A stretch of 64,000 nt of DNA from Phanerodontia chrysosporium (taxonomy: Eukaryota; Basidiomycota; Agaricomycetes; Polyporales; Phanerochaetaceae): NCBI GenBank assembly GCA_001910725.1, contig MJGA01000056.1, forward strand, positions 1-64,000, in the 5' to 3' direction. The notes under the pieces are model-generated. The model ran no database searches. It saw nothing but the letters and a program-made list of their open reading frames with translations, and was not told the origin of the DNA. The position numbers and the translations under genes were made by a program. Numbering within the stretch: position 1 is the stretch's first letter; each line of letters begins with the position of its first letter. Of the stretch, positions 45,939 to 56,829 are shown piece after piece.

Positions 45939-47110
45939 CGGGTGATCGATGGGAGGGTAAGTCAGACCGTGCGCCGAACCACATGATCCTGCTGCAAAGG
46001 TCCCGTGATCCCTGATGCATATTGTAGGGATTTGAACAGCGGTGTGTGTTACAGAGGTTTACGAGAGACAAATGTTCACATTATACAAAGTCCCTCCTCG
46101 TCCCTAGAACAATGAAGAACTCGAATTGACGGCCTGGCTCGCGGTGAAAGAGGTGAGTCATCGACCATATCATCAGGCCCTGTCCTCTGAAGTATTCATC
46201 TTGTATATAGGGCATGTATTGCACAAAATCTGATTATTATATGCCTATTTGTCCCATACACTGATTTCTTGCGCGGTGTGACGTGTCTTGGATCGAGCGT
46301 GAGGCGTGCATTTATGGTGTACAACCGCGCAAAGTTGCGCCCGTCTGATGTGAGGCGCTCCTCTGGGTGTTGGCTGACTTCTGACTCCCAGCTTTCCCCC
46401 CGTCGGCGACACGCGCTTTCTGTCATCCTATGGCCAGGATCATTCTGGAACAACACACACAGTGGCTGCGACAGACGACAGAATAGCGATATTATCTCAG
46501 ATACGCTGTGAAAATACATCCTATGATACCTCACAACAAACTCCTACTGTGTGAACTCACGGTGTTTACTGCTCTTGCGGTAACCAGACTTCTTACCGAT
46601 GTGTCGGCTGCACTCGAAGTGCATACATGTTCCCGCGCACTGTGCGCGAAATATGATCAATGGCGACCACACGCCGCATGGGATTCATGATATCCAGCAG
46701 AAGGATCATACTGCCTCCTATCTCAAGGACCTTCGTTAGTATCTGTCGCACGCTATGTACATTTAGGGTGCGGCACACATGCAGATGTGACTTCGAGTGT
46801 GCGCCGCCGTACTCACGATTGACAGATTCATGCCTCTGACTAGTCGCCATCCTATTTGGCGGTGGCTCTGTGCCACGGTCAGCATGGCGGCACTGGGAAA
46901 GGTGCTGGTGCCTCTCTATTCATGGAACAAAGGTGTACACGGTGGCAATGTGGCGGGCCTTGTTTCCGCAATCTGTTCACTCCTGCTGCCGTTGCAAGCG
47001 TGGACGCGGGCCGTCCTCTGCTGAGCAAAGGAAAGGCACCGGAAGGGTACATAAGGATACGAATGCAGAGGACTCAGGGCCACAGACAAGCCCCAGACGC
47101 CATCTCCTCC
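45939..47110. other. Intergenic region upstream of peptide 10
   Basis: No gene seen. TACATAAG at about 47,048 is a possible TATA element 60 bp before the next ATG. A loose variant of the recurring block lies near 46,870-46,895. Confidence 0.35.
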
Positions 47111-47236
47111 ATGAAGATCACTCTCGCATCAGCCGTCTCCGTGCTCAGCATTGTGGCCAGTACCGCCGCTTCAGTATGCGCACCCAATGGGTGTCCTCCA
47201 TTCACAGGAGGTCCACATGTCGACGTTGTGGAATGA
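47111..47236 (+). CDS. Small secreted peptide 10
   Basis: 41-residue precursor. The signal peptide MKITLASAVSVLSIVASTAA precedes a ~21-residue mature peptide (SVCAPNGCPPFTGGPHVDVV plus one residue) with two cysteines. A single exon ending in TGA. The support is signal peptide quality, position in the cluster and a TATA-like element; there is no paralog for confirmation. Function unknown. Confidence 0.5.
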   Translation: MKITLASAVSVLSIVASTAASVCAPNGCPPFTGGPHVDVVE

Positions 47237-48500
47237 GGCGGTCGTCAGTATCTCCTTGGTACGCTCAGCGAGACGTCTTGATGACTTACACAGCCATGCT
47301 GGAAGGCCATACACCACGCTGTATCTGTGACACCGCCAGACGCAAAGCTGTATATCGATCCTCCTTCGAGCAAACATTTGCACGGTCGATAGGGGAACTT
47401 CCGCGATGGCATAGTGCTATGGGGTGTGGCGTGTATAACTATCTCCGGTGTCCAATGAGCAGAACTTGGAGTACGACCGAAAATATCCTGTGTTATCCAC
47501 TAGCATCATCCGCTCAACGTACGGACTCGGACTCAACGGGCTGCTAGTGCCAGTGATCCATGCCAAGATCTCCAGCGAGAGAGAGAGACGTATACTGTCG
47601 TAGCGCTGTGAGAAGGGTCTGTTTTCGCAACGCAAGCGCACTCACCAAACTGAGCAGTGCCAGCATCCGTGGGTGCATATAACGAGTCACCATAAGAGGC
47701 CCAGTCAAATTTTGGTGTTTTCAGGCGACGAAAGTGCTACACGCCACATGGATTCACGCCGTGGCACGCGTGCATGGTGCAGCGAGGCGTAGTGTCTGCC
47801 TCGGTTCAGGTCTCACGTGGCCTAGGAGTTTGCCGAGCGTCCCATCAGTTCCCTTTTCGGAAAGTGTAGTTATTGGCTCTCCTATCGCCTCCACCACCGT
47901 CTGCTCACGGCAGAATGGCAGCTTGAACACACTCGGGGACGGTTCTCGTGTCACGCTGGGAGTTTACCTCTCTTGTCATCACATCGGACCTGAGGCCGCT
48001 GTGCGTGATTCGCCTTTCTATCCACCTGTAGCAGGGGTCGACTTGACAGGCATGCGGCATAACTAAGGACTACGGACAGCGTGGCAGCCAGCGAGGCTCA
48101 AGCCGGAGCCTTAGGTGCAGAGCTCTACAGGCTAGAGCGGGACACGTTATGACAGGTGTGTCCATGAGAACGAGATACTCTACCGCTGCCTCAAAGCAGC
48201 GCCGAACGGACGGTGCTGCCTACTGGAAAAGTGAACCTAGTCTCACGCAGAACCGGCTGGTACACTAATGCGTTCATCAGTAAGGAGCATGCACTTTGCT
48301 AAGATGTTGTATTCGCAAGACTCGCCATGAACATGCCACCACATAAGGTACGCTGTGTGCGATGCCCGACGCCTCCTTCCATTACTTGCATCCTCATCGT
48401 GTGCCTAGCCGTCCCAAAAATAGTCTGCGCAAAGTAGACACGAAGGTGCCCTGCGCTTGAAAGGCAGGCGACGTGAAATGTTTGCCTCGCAATACGTGCG
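47237..48500. other. Intergenic region upstream of peptide 11
   Basis: 1.26 kb, no gene seen; a short GA repeat (AGAGAGAGAGACG) is at about 47,577. Confidence 0.35.
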
Positions 48501-48719
48501 ATGAAGTACCTCCTCTGCAGTTGTGCAATCGTCCTCTGTGCCGCTCAGGCCGCTCTCGGAAGCCCTATCCCAGCCACAGATATAGTCATCCCGCCTCCCC
48601 CTATCCACACTGCTATTGCCGGTCCACCTCCTCCTGTCCTTACGACCCTCCGCGCTGTCATTCCACCTATCCACACAGCCTTCATCCCGCCGCCTATTAC
48701 CATCGGCCTCGGTCCGTAG
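48501..48719 (+). CDS. Small secreted proline-rich protein 11
   Basis: 72-residue precursor. The signal peptide MKYLLCSCAIVLCAAQAALG is followed by ~52 residues almost without charge, rich in Pro, Ile, Thr and Ala. They contain an imperfect repeat: IPPPPIHTAI, GPPPPVLTTL, IPPIHTAF and IPPPITIGLG. No cysteines in the mature part. Paralogous to peptide 12, which has the same signal peptide pattern (CACIAVLCAVQVALA), PATN and PITI elements. The chain may adopt polyproline II structure. Secreted; function unknown. Confidence 0.7.
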   Translation: MKYLLCSCAIVLCAAQAALGSPIPATDIVIPPPPIHTAIAGPPPPVLTTLRAVIPPIHTAFIPPPITIGLGP

Positions 48720-49156
48720 ACTTCTATACCTCGAAGGAGGCATAAGAAAGGTCCGTGTGGCTACCACAGTACAACGCGTACCAGACATGATGATGCGTAC
48801 CCTGCAACTCGTATCATGGGAATATTGTGGAATGGAGCATAGATGTCGTCGAGAGGATGTGGCAGTCCCAGAGGAATACTGCCGTGGCACGCCAGCCGCA
48901 AGCAATTCCGCTGTTCACTGCGGCAAAGAATATATGCTGGTACCGAGTGTGTGAGCCTAAGCCCGCAGAGCTATATGAGTCAAATGTTCGACGTCGGATG
49001 TCATGCGTTCAAACCGTTCTCTCGACGTCCGTCACGCGCGCGGCTGTCTGTAGCGCAAGAAACTTGTTCATCGTGGCGGCCGTAGCCCCCCTGTCCTTAG
49101 ACACGACAAGATATCGGAAAGTCTGATAGCCCATGCCGCACGATCGGGGACCACAT
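48720..49156. other. Convergent gap
   Basis: 437 bp between peptide 11 and the 281-residue secreted protein; no feature seen. Confidence 0.35.
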
Positions 49157-50339
49157 CTACACCCAGGCCAAGAACTGGGTCCACCGGTGGGCGATGCCAT
49201 TCTGAGCATTGGCCGGGTTCTCGTCCACCCATGCCTGTGCACATACCAGTCAGCGTCCGAGCCCTCACGCCGAGCAAGCGACGACGCCATACCTTCACAG
49301 CAGCGTCAATCTTCTTCTGCGCGGCTTCGGCCAGCGCGCCGCCGCGGCGCGACGAGGTCTTTCCGCCCATGGTCTGCAGCGCGGCAGTGATGTAGTGCGA
49401 CTGCTTCGCTTTCGTAGCAAGCGCCTCATGCATGAGCGTGTCGAGCTTTGCGGCGAGCGCAGCCGTGTTCGCGCGGATCGTCGGGTTCTGGTAGTACGTG
49501 TGCACGGCGTCGATCTCCGGCGAATGGGCCGGGTGCGGGTTGTTGTTGAGGAATGCCTTCACGACGTCCTTTTTCTAGGTGCCGGAGTGAGACGTGGGGA
49601 GACGCAAGGAGTATAAGCGAGCGGGCGGTGACATACCTTGTTGTTGATATCGTGGGGAAGCCAGAAGAGGTTTGTCTGGTCGTTTGCAGCATCGACGAGT
49701 GGGTCCAGAACGTCTCCGAGGAACTCGTGGATGTTGTTGCTGTTTCCAAGTCCGGCTGCCTCGTAGATCTTGCGCAGAGCCGAACACCCACCGTTCTGTT
49801 CCATCGTGCGCGCCAACACCTGCAGCTCGAAAGAGTGATCTGTGAGCGTGGTAGCATGAGCACATTTTATGCGTCATGGGTCTAAAGTTGGGGACGCACC
49901 GCACTGCGCGGTCTTATCGACAGGATCACCCTTGGTTGCCACCTGAAGGATGTGTTTGTCAGCTTAGCAAAAAATTTCAAAGAACAAGACCTACAGATTT
50001 GAGCTCCTTTCCGTCCCAGGTCCACTGAAAAGGGCTCTGTTTGCACTTAGCCTCCACTTTGCTGTCTCTCAAGGGATACCCGCAGATGGGAGTATCGCCT
50101 CGGCGGTATAGTGTGGACATCTGAAGTGCATAGGTGAGAATGATGTAGGTGTAGATACCCCTCTGAATCACCTACCTCCCGGGCAGTAAAGTTTGCAGCA
50201 TACAGAGAGTTCTTGAGAAGTGCAGTCAGTACAGTCGTATGAAGGGAGAAGAAAATCTCACCTCGTCGAAGTTAACTGGCGCAGCCAGAGTAAGCCCAAT
50301 GAAGACAAGGAGAGACGAAACGTGGAGGGAAAGCTGCAT
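49157..50339 (-). CDS. Secreted protein of 281 residues with a possible His-metal nuclease-like motif
   Basis: Seven exons: 50262-50339, 50176-50211, 49995-50120, 49900-49942, 49637-49839, 49293-49574 and 49157-49234; all phases fit. The signal peptide MQLSLHVSSLLVFIGLTLAA is cut near APVNFDE. Landmarks are ICGYPLRDSKVEAKC, then AQCDHSFELQVLA, followed ~50 residues later by NDQTNLFWLPHDINNKK, and a helical C-terminus. The DHxxELQ...N..NL..L...N pattern is reminiscent of beta-beta-alpha-metal (HNH-like) nucleases, but this is a pattern guess and not a family match. Four cysteines are visible. Probably extracellular. It sits inside the small-secreted-protein cluster. Confidence 0.75.
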
Positions 50340-52121
50340 ATCGAAAGTAGATGAATGGAATGAGAAGGTGGAGGAATACCGACCAGCGGCAATAATTAGA
50401 ACAAAGGGAAGAGGTGAGGAGAGGGAGTGAAGATAGCGAGCAGAGGGTACACCTGCTTAAATAGCGACGAGACGTCTACTGCCGCGATTTGCGCAAAGTT
50501 CATAGAACGAAATGCGCGTTTTGACGGACGTGTTTCATCGACAGCGCGCGCCATGTGAGGCTGTAGAGATCAGCGAGCAGAATCCGTCGTCACATGGGGC
50601 CGCAGGATGGATATGCTGCGACACGTCGGCCAGGCATCACTTCGACGAAGGGCCATCATCTAACACAGGTCGTAATGCCCGAACAGGCCAAACGGATGGA
50701 TAGGACTGACCAGTGATCGCTCATTCGTCCAGCGCTGACGACGTGCGGGAGGTCTTGGCAGGCGGTTCCGTCAGTCCACAATCCTGGCTGTCGGACGTGA
50801 GCTTTCAGATGGCGCATCCGGTCTCGCGCAAAGCCCCGCGACGGGATGCAGGATCAGAGTACTCATCCCGTAGCGAAACTAGATAGCAACGAAGTCGAAG
50901 GTTGCAAGACTTCTGGCTGAGCATCCCTGTACCGAGTGCGAATGCGCAAGGGTGAAGGAACCTCAATTAGGCTGCAGGCTGGCGTCATCAATTCAGTGAT
51001 CATGCATTACATGGTGGAACGCTCATCGAAACAAACCCGCAGATCTTCACGCACGAGCAGTACACATGCTGCGCTGGGGCATGATCCTCCGCCATCGCAG
51101 GGATGATGAAGGAGGCGCTGTCTGCGTCGGCGGCACGATCGAGAACAGCGCTCGCGTGGCTCGGATCTTACCGGGCATTCTCGTTTAAGCAAGTGGTGTT
51201 GTTGGCGCTGAGGCCTTCTTTCCCGAACCACAGCCTGCTCGCGGCACACGACAGCAAGTCCTTCCGCGCTAGTACCTCCGCTCACTACTGGCCAACGTAA
51301 GGTGTGCACTGCGAGTTATTTTAACTATATCTCACGGACCCCTGCCCAGGAGAGATCAGGATTCGCATAGCATGGTTGCTATCCGATGAACGCTCTGCAA
51401 GCGTTCAAACTCGTCACGGTGCTCACTTCAGAGCACCATCCCTCCCTGAAGACGCAATATTGCCTCATTAACAGATTACCCCTTTCCCTCGAGTGCTGTA
51501 TCCGCATTTCAATATCCAGTGAGTACTGCGGCAGTTGCAATTCTCTCCGCACTTACCCCTGCCTCGACAGCTCGCTCGTTTCTTGCGTCGAGGCTCCTCT
51601 GGGCCTCCCATTTCCAAACCCTTTGCTGTGAAACTTGACCCCATACTGGTCGTGTGCAGGTACCACTCGTACTCTGCGCCTATCGCCGCGGGAACGCCGT
51701 TGACAGTCCATGAGAGTTAGGAACGCCACAGAGCTGTCACGAGCACCTGAACGGCTGGGTTCTGTCCTTACGCGTCGTCTCAGATGAAATGCACTCGCTC
51801 TCGACCCCTCTGGCAGAGCTGCGCCACTGCTGCGCCGATGGACATGGCTCATGACCGTTGGGAGATTGTCGTGTCTTTACGACACTCTGTGAGAGCACTA
51901 CCGCGTCGGGTGCGTCGTCTTCCACCCCTGAACTAGTACAACCACCTAACGCAGTAGCAGGACCGCACGGTGGTGCTATCGCAGCGGGTGCCTCGTTGTC
52001 CAGGGCGAACGATGGGCGAACAAAGTTGATAACCTGAAGGGCGCCTGGCAAGAGTCGTCGCCTATAAAGGCATAGGGTCAAGACTTGAAGGTCAGCACAC
52101 AACCACAGACACAAACCCAAG
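50340..52121. other. Intergenic region upstream of peptide 12
   Basis: 1.8 kb; no gene supported. TATAAA at 52,063-52,068 belongs to peptide 12. Short frames at 51.0-51.9 kb lack resemblance to known proteins. Confidence 0.4.
52063..52068 (+). promoter_or_regulatory. TATA box of peptide 12
   Basis: TATAAA in the context CGCCTATAAAGG, 59 bp before the ATG at 52122. Confidence 0.6.
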
Positions 52122-52271
52122 ATGAAGTTCATTCACTGTGCCTGCATTGCCGTCCTCTGCGCTGTTCAGGTCGCCCTTGCGATCCCAACTCCTGCCACAA
52201 ACGTTATTCGAGCCCCGATCCCTACCGAAATCGACGCCAAGATCCCGCCTATTACAATTGTAATCGGTTGA
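52122..52271 (+). CDS. Small secreted proline/isoleucine-rich peptide 12
   Basis: 49-residue precursor. The signal peptide MKFIHCACIAVLCAVQVALA precedes a ~29-residue mature peptide, IPTPATNVIRAPIPTE followed by IDAKIPPITIVIG. Clear paralog of protein 11, 3.6 kb away, with shortened repeats. It has no cysteines in the mature part. The TATA box is at a standard distance. Secreted; function unknown. Confidence 0.68.
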   Translation: MKFIHCACIAVLCAVQVALAIPTPATNVIRAPIPTEIDAKIPPITIVIG

Positions 52272-53280
52272 CATGGGATAGCGTCTCCGTGGTATGCACA
52301 TATTATTCCTACTCAGTTGGTGTATGGCTTGGAACTGACCTTCATATCTGTTAAAGAAACGCGCTACCAGAGAGAAATGCGTGGAAGGAATGTCTCAGTT
52401 GGATATCGGTGGAGAGGCGTAGGACTGCATCCTTGCGACAATGTAATCCCAGAATGCACTTCCAGCGGCTGACATTCTTACGTTCGAGCCGTGCCGCAAG
52501 ACCAAATTGCACTTTAACGGTGAGACATATGCAGATGACTGCGCATATACCGAGCGGCTACCCCGTGTGACTGATCTCCTGGGTTTTGGGCCGCTAAACC
52601 GGGGGTCTGGACCCGACAGCTGCGGTCCTGTGAGAAACAACGCGTGCAATCTGCAATCTGTCATACTGGGTACACGCGATAAGGCGTGAAGATCTGTCGT
52701 CGATGCCGTGCCATGCTCCGGCACAGAGTACTTGAGCGTCCAGGCCCACCGTCCGCGCAAGGCAGGATGACTGGGACAAAACAACACTTCCACGGCTGCC
52801 GTTGACACCGCGAGGACGCATTGGTCGAGCTCACTGGTGCGGTGCCCGCGTCGCTTCCAGGGAAAGGTACCAGGGATGGGCGAGCTGGCGATGCAGTGCA
52901 TTTGCGCATGCCGGCCAGACAGCTCCACTAAGGAAGGCCCAATCGTAGCACCTCTGGCGGCGGCCGGACGGTGAGATGAATACGTACGATCATGCGTCAC
53001 GCAATAAGCATCGGTTCATGCAGAAGGAACTGGATTGATGCCTTATTGGTCGCCCCTTAGACAGTAAGGTATACAACGGTCTCGCAATCACAGGGGCAAC
53101 TGCACGGCCCGAGGAGCACAATAACCTACTTCCAGTCAAGGTACTGACCTCACTGTCTCACAATATGACGCCCTGCGAAGACTGGAGACCACCCGAATCA
53201 GCGGGGCCCACGCAAGCCAGCATTTGCGAAATGCTCACCGTCTCCGCAGCTCCGATGGTGTCGCGCGCGGCGCCACGCCT
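52272..53280. other. Intergenic region
   Basis: No gene supported. A 201-codon minus-strand frame at 52,395-53,000 has no signal peptide, splice logic or family resemblance. Confidence 0.35.
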
Positions 53281-53289
53281 GCTCTTTGG

Positions 53290-53436
53290 GCGGATTGGGA
53301 GCATCATACTGCCCAGTGCGAGTACGCCCTCGACGACGGTCGACTGTGCGGCGCGCAGCATGACCGTCGTGCATGGGGGTGCGTCGAATTGTGCCGCGAG
53401 GGAGCCGATGTCCGTCTTGATGACCTGACACTAATA
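53290..53436 (-). other. Possible exon or gene relic
   Basis: A minus-strand frame with strongly GC-rich third positions is bounded by an acceptor (GTGTCAG) and a donor (GTGAGC). It reads IGSLAAQFDAPPCTTVML, then STVVEGVLALGSMMLP. It looks like one exon of a host gene whose rest is not recognisable here. It may belong with the open frame that the Harbinger element interrupts at 53,842, but this is a guess. No family recognised. Confidence 0.35.
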
Positions 53437-53841
53437 ATATGTGCACGCGTTGAATGCGTACTAACACCAGGACGTCAGCACATTATTCTTTCACGCGTTT
53501 ACACGGACACACGGGAGTAGCGTTTCATTTTTAATTGATTGTTCCCCATCCGAGTGTACGAGGGTCAACTATCCTAGGAAGGTTCTACCTAGAGACAACA
53601 CTTGTGAGTCTTCTACATCACGTCAACGGCAGGTACATACAAAACTGCAACAACCCACAGGTGTGATTGTTTATTCTCGAGCGCATTTCGGTCCAAATTT
53701 CTCGGTGGTTTCCCTGCTGCTTCAACGCATTGGTCGTGCTGTGTACGCGCACCAGCAATAAAGTATACGCTTGAATGGTCTGTCTGCCACGTACCAGATG
53801 GTGCAGGAGACGGTACTGGCGTCGACGGCGTGGGGTTCAAA

Positions 53842-53875
53842 GGCCGTGTTCGGCAACCCTGCCAGGCTTCCGCCA
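53842..53875 (+). repeat. Left terminal inverted repeat of the Harbinger element
   Basis: Starts GGCCGTGTTCGGCAAC and continues into CTGCCAGGCTTCCGCC. It matches the right end (56793-56826, minus strand) with two mismatches. Confidence 0.85.
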
Positions 53876-53983
53876 ACTGGGCGCTTGCCACGCCAACGCC
53901 AGACCCAGGCAAGCGCGCAAAACCCCTTCGCAGGCGTCTGCGCCAATGTCACAGATGTCACGAGCCGTCACAATGTGACTCAG

Positions 53984-55380
53984 ATGGCACTCCGTGCTGC
54001 GCTTAGGCACGTCGCAGCACGGCAATGTTCTGTCCTCTCCCTCATGGGCTCCGCAACCTCACACAAAGTCAAGGCACTGGCTATTGCACAGGCACGTCGT
54101 CTCTATGAGCAAAAGAAGAGAAAAGTACTCTGTTTCAGTGGCGTCTTTCTTCTCTCTGCAATGCTTGCACAAATCCAGCCAATGATCGACAAACTCCCTA
54201 TGTACACATCCATTCTCACAGGGAAAGCATGGATAGATGAGCTCCTTACTGGACATCCAATCCGCTTCCATAATGCAATAGGCATGAGCAAATATGTCTT
54301 CAGACAACTACTCAATCGATTAAGCCAATGTGGACTTGCGGACAGCAAGCATGTCACTGCAACTGAGCAGCTTGCCATGTTCCTGTATTTTGCCCGCTCA
54401 GGAACCACCAATCGAGGAATGCAAGAGAGATTTCAACATAGCCCAGATACAATTTCGAAGTATATATTTCTAAATTATTAAATTTAGGAACAGTTTATTA
54501 ATTCTTTATAGATATATTCACCATGTCCTCGACCTCATTGTATCACCAACCTTTTACCAGGCCCACGTTCGTCTTCCACCAACTCATACACCTGCATATA
54601 TCCGCCGCAACCCAAAATTCTATCCCTTCTTCCAACATGCGCTTGGTGCAATTGATGGCTGTCACATTGAAGCTTTTGTACCTGACGCTGATCTTGGACG
54701 ATTCCGCAACCGTAAAGGCACCATCTCTCAGAATATTCTGGCTGCCTGTGATTTCGACCTCAAGTTCGTATACATTCTGTCAGGCTGGGAAGGAAGTGCT
54801 GCAGATGCAACTGTATATGCCGACGCTCGCAACACGGACTTTCATATTCCAGATGGTTGGTTCTATCTTGCGGATGCCGGGTTCCCTCTCTGCAAGTCAC
54901 TTATGACACCTTATCGCACTACACGTTATCACTTGAAGGAATGGGATGCAGCAGGTCATAAGTATGTTCACACCTTTTCTAATATGTCTGGCTTGACACT
55001 AATCTTAGTATAGTCCCCAAAATGCACAGGAAATATATAATCTGAGACATGCTCAAGCGCGCAATGTTATTGAACGCATTTTTGGTATCCTCAAGCGCCG
55101 TTTCAAGTTGCTGGTTGCAGCACCAGAGTACTCCATGCACACCCAAGCCAAGTTTCCTCCAGCACTAGCTGCTCTTCATAACTTCATTCGCATACATGAT
55201 CCAGATGACTATGGCGTTGATGAAGGAGTTGATCTCACACCACTCCCGAGACCCACACAGTCAAGCCAACCAGTTCGAGCATCAATCTCCATGCAAGAGA
55301 GAAATGAAGCAACCAAGAAACGAGATGATATTGCACAGGCCATGTGGGAGAGTTATCAGGCAATACGACAGGTCAGGTAG
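53984..55380 (+). CDS. Harbinger transposase (DDE superfamily, DDE_Tnp_4 type)
   Basis: 430 residues from exons 53984-54459, 54512-54961 and 55014-55380; phases fit. It catalyses cut-and-paste transposition in the nucleus. The N-terminal helical part includes GTTNRGMQERFQHSPDTISK (helix-turn-helix-like). The catalytic domain shows the first Asp in GAIDGCHIEAF, the second in YLADAGFPL, and the Glu in ARNVIERIFGILKRRFK. The tail LAALHNFIRIHDPDD is typical of the family. An ATG further upstream (53771) would lie outside the element, so 53984 is preferred. All three catalytic residues and the frame are intact. Confidence 0.9.
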
Positions 55381-55391
55381 TCTCGAGAATC

Positions 55392-56579
55392 TCAACTATA
55401 CTTTGCCAACGCACGACGAATGTAAAGAGCACGGGTACCCTTCTTTGAAATTGCAAGAAAAGAATCTGCAACCTCAGGATGCTGCTCAAATAATTCAACA
55501 ATTGACACTTGCTCATTATCTGAGTATTCCTCATCCTCCTCCATTAGACGAACAGCCTTGGCCCGTCGTTCTGGGGTTGAGAGTAGGCCAGACTTACGCT
55601 CACCACTCGCAAACGACACAAGTGCGTGTGTCAAAGCCGTCTCCACCTCCGAACTCTCGAGCATGGTCTTGGTCATCTGCTGGAAGGCCTGTGCAGCGTC
55701 AGAAAACGCGTCCGCAGTGCTCTTCTTGCTGCGCAGACGCTTGCGTGAGGTAGATAGGTCAGGGCTTGCAGACCGCTTGCGATTGCTCTCACTAGTGCGA
55801 TCTGAGATCGACGACACCTATGAAGGTTATCCTCAATGTGGTGATAGATATATTCACTGCAAGGCGTACCTGTGAGCTCTGCGAGCTGTCCCCAAGTGAC
55901 AGCTCATCATCGTCACCTCCCTCATCATGAGGGGACGTCGGAGAGGCTGGGAGAGTAGGCATGCTGTGATCCAGGAGCATGTTCTGCTGCTCCGCAGCAT
56001 GAAATGCATCTTCACCAGTAGCCCGGCTCTTGCCTATAAGCTCCTTCAGCTTCTCGTATAGAGGCCATGACTTGTTTCGCCATTTCTTGCAGCGTGGCTT
56101 GGCCTATGAACCATACCCAATCAATTGGTACTGCAGTGAATGCGGGGATGTGCTTACCGCAATGAGCTCCTCCCATTTCTCATCCGACGTGATCAGCATC
56201 TTCTGCTCGTCATCCCAGCCCATGCCCGTCTTGTTCTTGAGATACTCGAAATCTGCGAAATCCTGCTTGAGCTAGATCCTAATTAGCCACGGGACATACT
56301 GGTGTACATACGACTCACCTTTCCGTAGCGGTCCATACATTTGTTCGCTGTTTTGGCGGCGCCTTGCTTGTTCGAGCTGTCTGCATTGATCTTGGCAGCA
56401 GCCCGGTTCCAGACAACGTCCTTGAACCCAGAGCCCGAGATTTCGCCCCGGGACTTCGCCTCTAGGAGGACATTGACCATGATGTCATCGTCTTCTGCGG
56501 TCCAGGACGCTCGCTTGGGTGTTAATGAAGGGGAGGTGGGAGTTTGACTTGAAGGATCTTGGGATTCAGAGGAGGGCAT
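55392..56579 (-). CDS. Harbinger Myb/SANT-like accessory protein
   Basis: 344 residues from exons 56319-56579, 56158-56271, 55870-56103 and 55392-55817; phases fit. After a Ser/Pro-rich start, the Myb/SANT-like DNA-binding domain reads KRASWTAEDDDIMVNVLLEA, FKDVVWNRAAAKIN and KCMDRYGKLKQDFADFEYLK, then WEELIAAKPRCKKWRNKSWP. The C-terminal half carries a basic Ser/Arg segment (possible nuclear signal) and a helical region. In this superfamily the protein helps bring transposase to DNA and into the nucleus. It stands convergent to the transposase gene, with ends 12 bp apart. Confidence 0.87.
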
Positions 56580-56792
56580 GAATGAAGTGAGGTAGCGACA
56601 GTGGGTGTTGGCAGGAGATATGTACAGGTGGAAGGTAGAAAAGTGGTCGTGAAAGTCATTGGCAAGCCGCGTTCATGCGCGCGCGCTGGCAGACGACGGT
56701 GGCAGTCACGACGTGACAAGCCTGGCAGTGCGTGCCGAACGCACACTCTGCCACGCTTCTGCCAGCTTCGCAAGCGCCAGCTTGGCGTGGCC

Positions 56793-56826
56793 TGGCGGAA
56801 GCGTGGCAGTGTTGCCGAACACGGCC
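56793..56826 (-). repeat. Right terminal inverted repeat of the Harbinger element
   Basis: The reverse complement begins GGCCGTGTTCGGCAAC, matching the left end, and is followed by the AAA target duplicate. Confidence 0.85.
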
Positions 56827-56829
56827 AAA

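Larger units (their letters stand above)
53842..56826. mobile_element. PIF/Harbinger DNA transposon, apparently complete, 2,985 bp
   Basis: The terminal inverted repeats begin GGCCGTGTTCGGCAAC on the left and the same on the minus strand at the right end, with about 34 bp matching except for two positions. Flanks carry a 3 bp duplication AAA (53839-53841 and 56827-56829), the length expected for this superfamily. Inside are two convergent genes, the DDE transposase (plus strand) and a Myb/SANT-like protein (minus strand), both with open, correctly spliced frames. The element therefore looks recent and potentially autonomous. Confidence 0.9.

Noticed and set aside
46100..46130. ATGAAGAACTC start resembling the small secreted genes
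   Set aside because: The frame stops after five codons.
44761..52271. Small peptides 8-12 as mating pheromone precursors
   Set aside because: Basidiomycete pheromones end in a CaaX box and lack a signal peptide; these have signal peptides and no CaaX.
52395..53000. 201-codon minus-strand frame
   Set aside because: No motif, signal peptide or paralog; mixed composition typical of non-coding GC-rich DNA.
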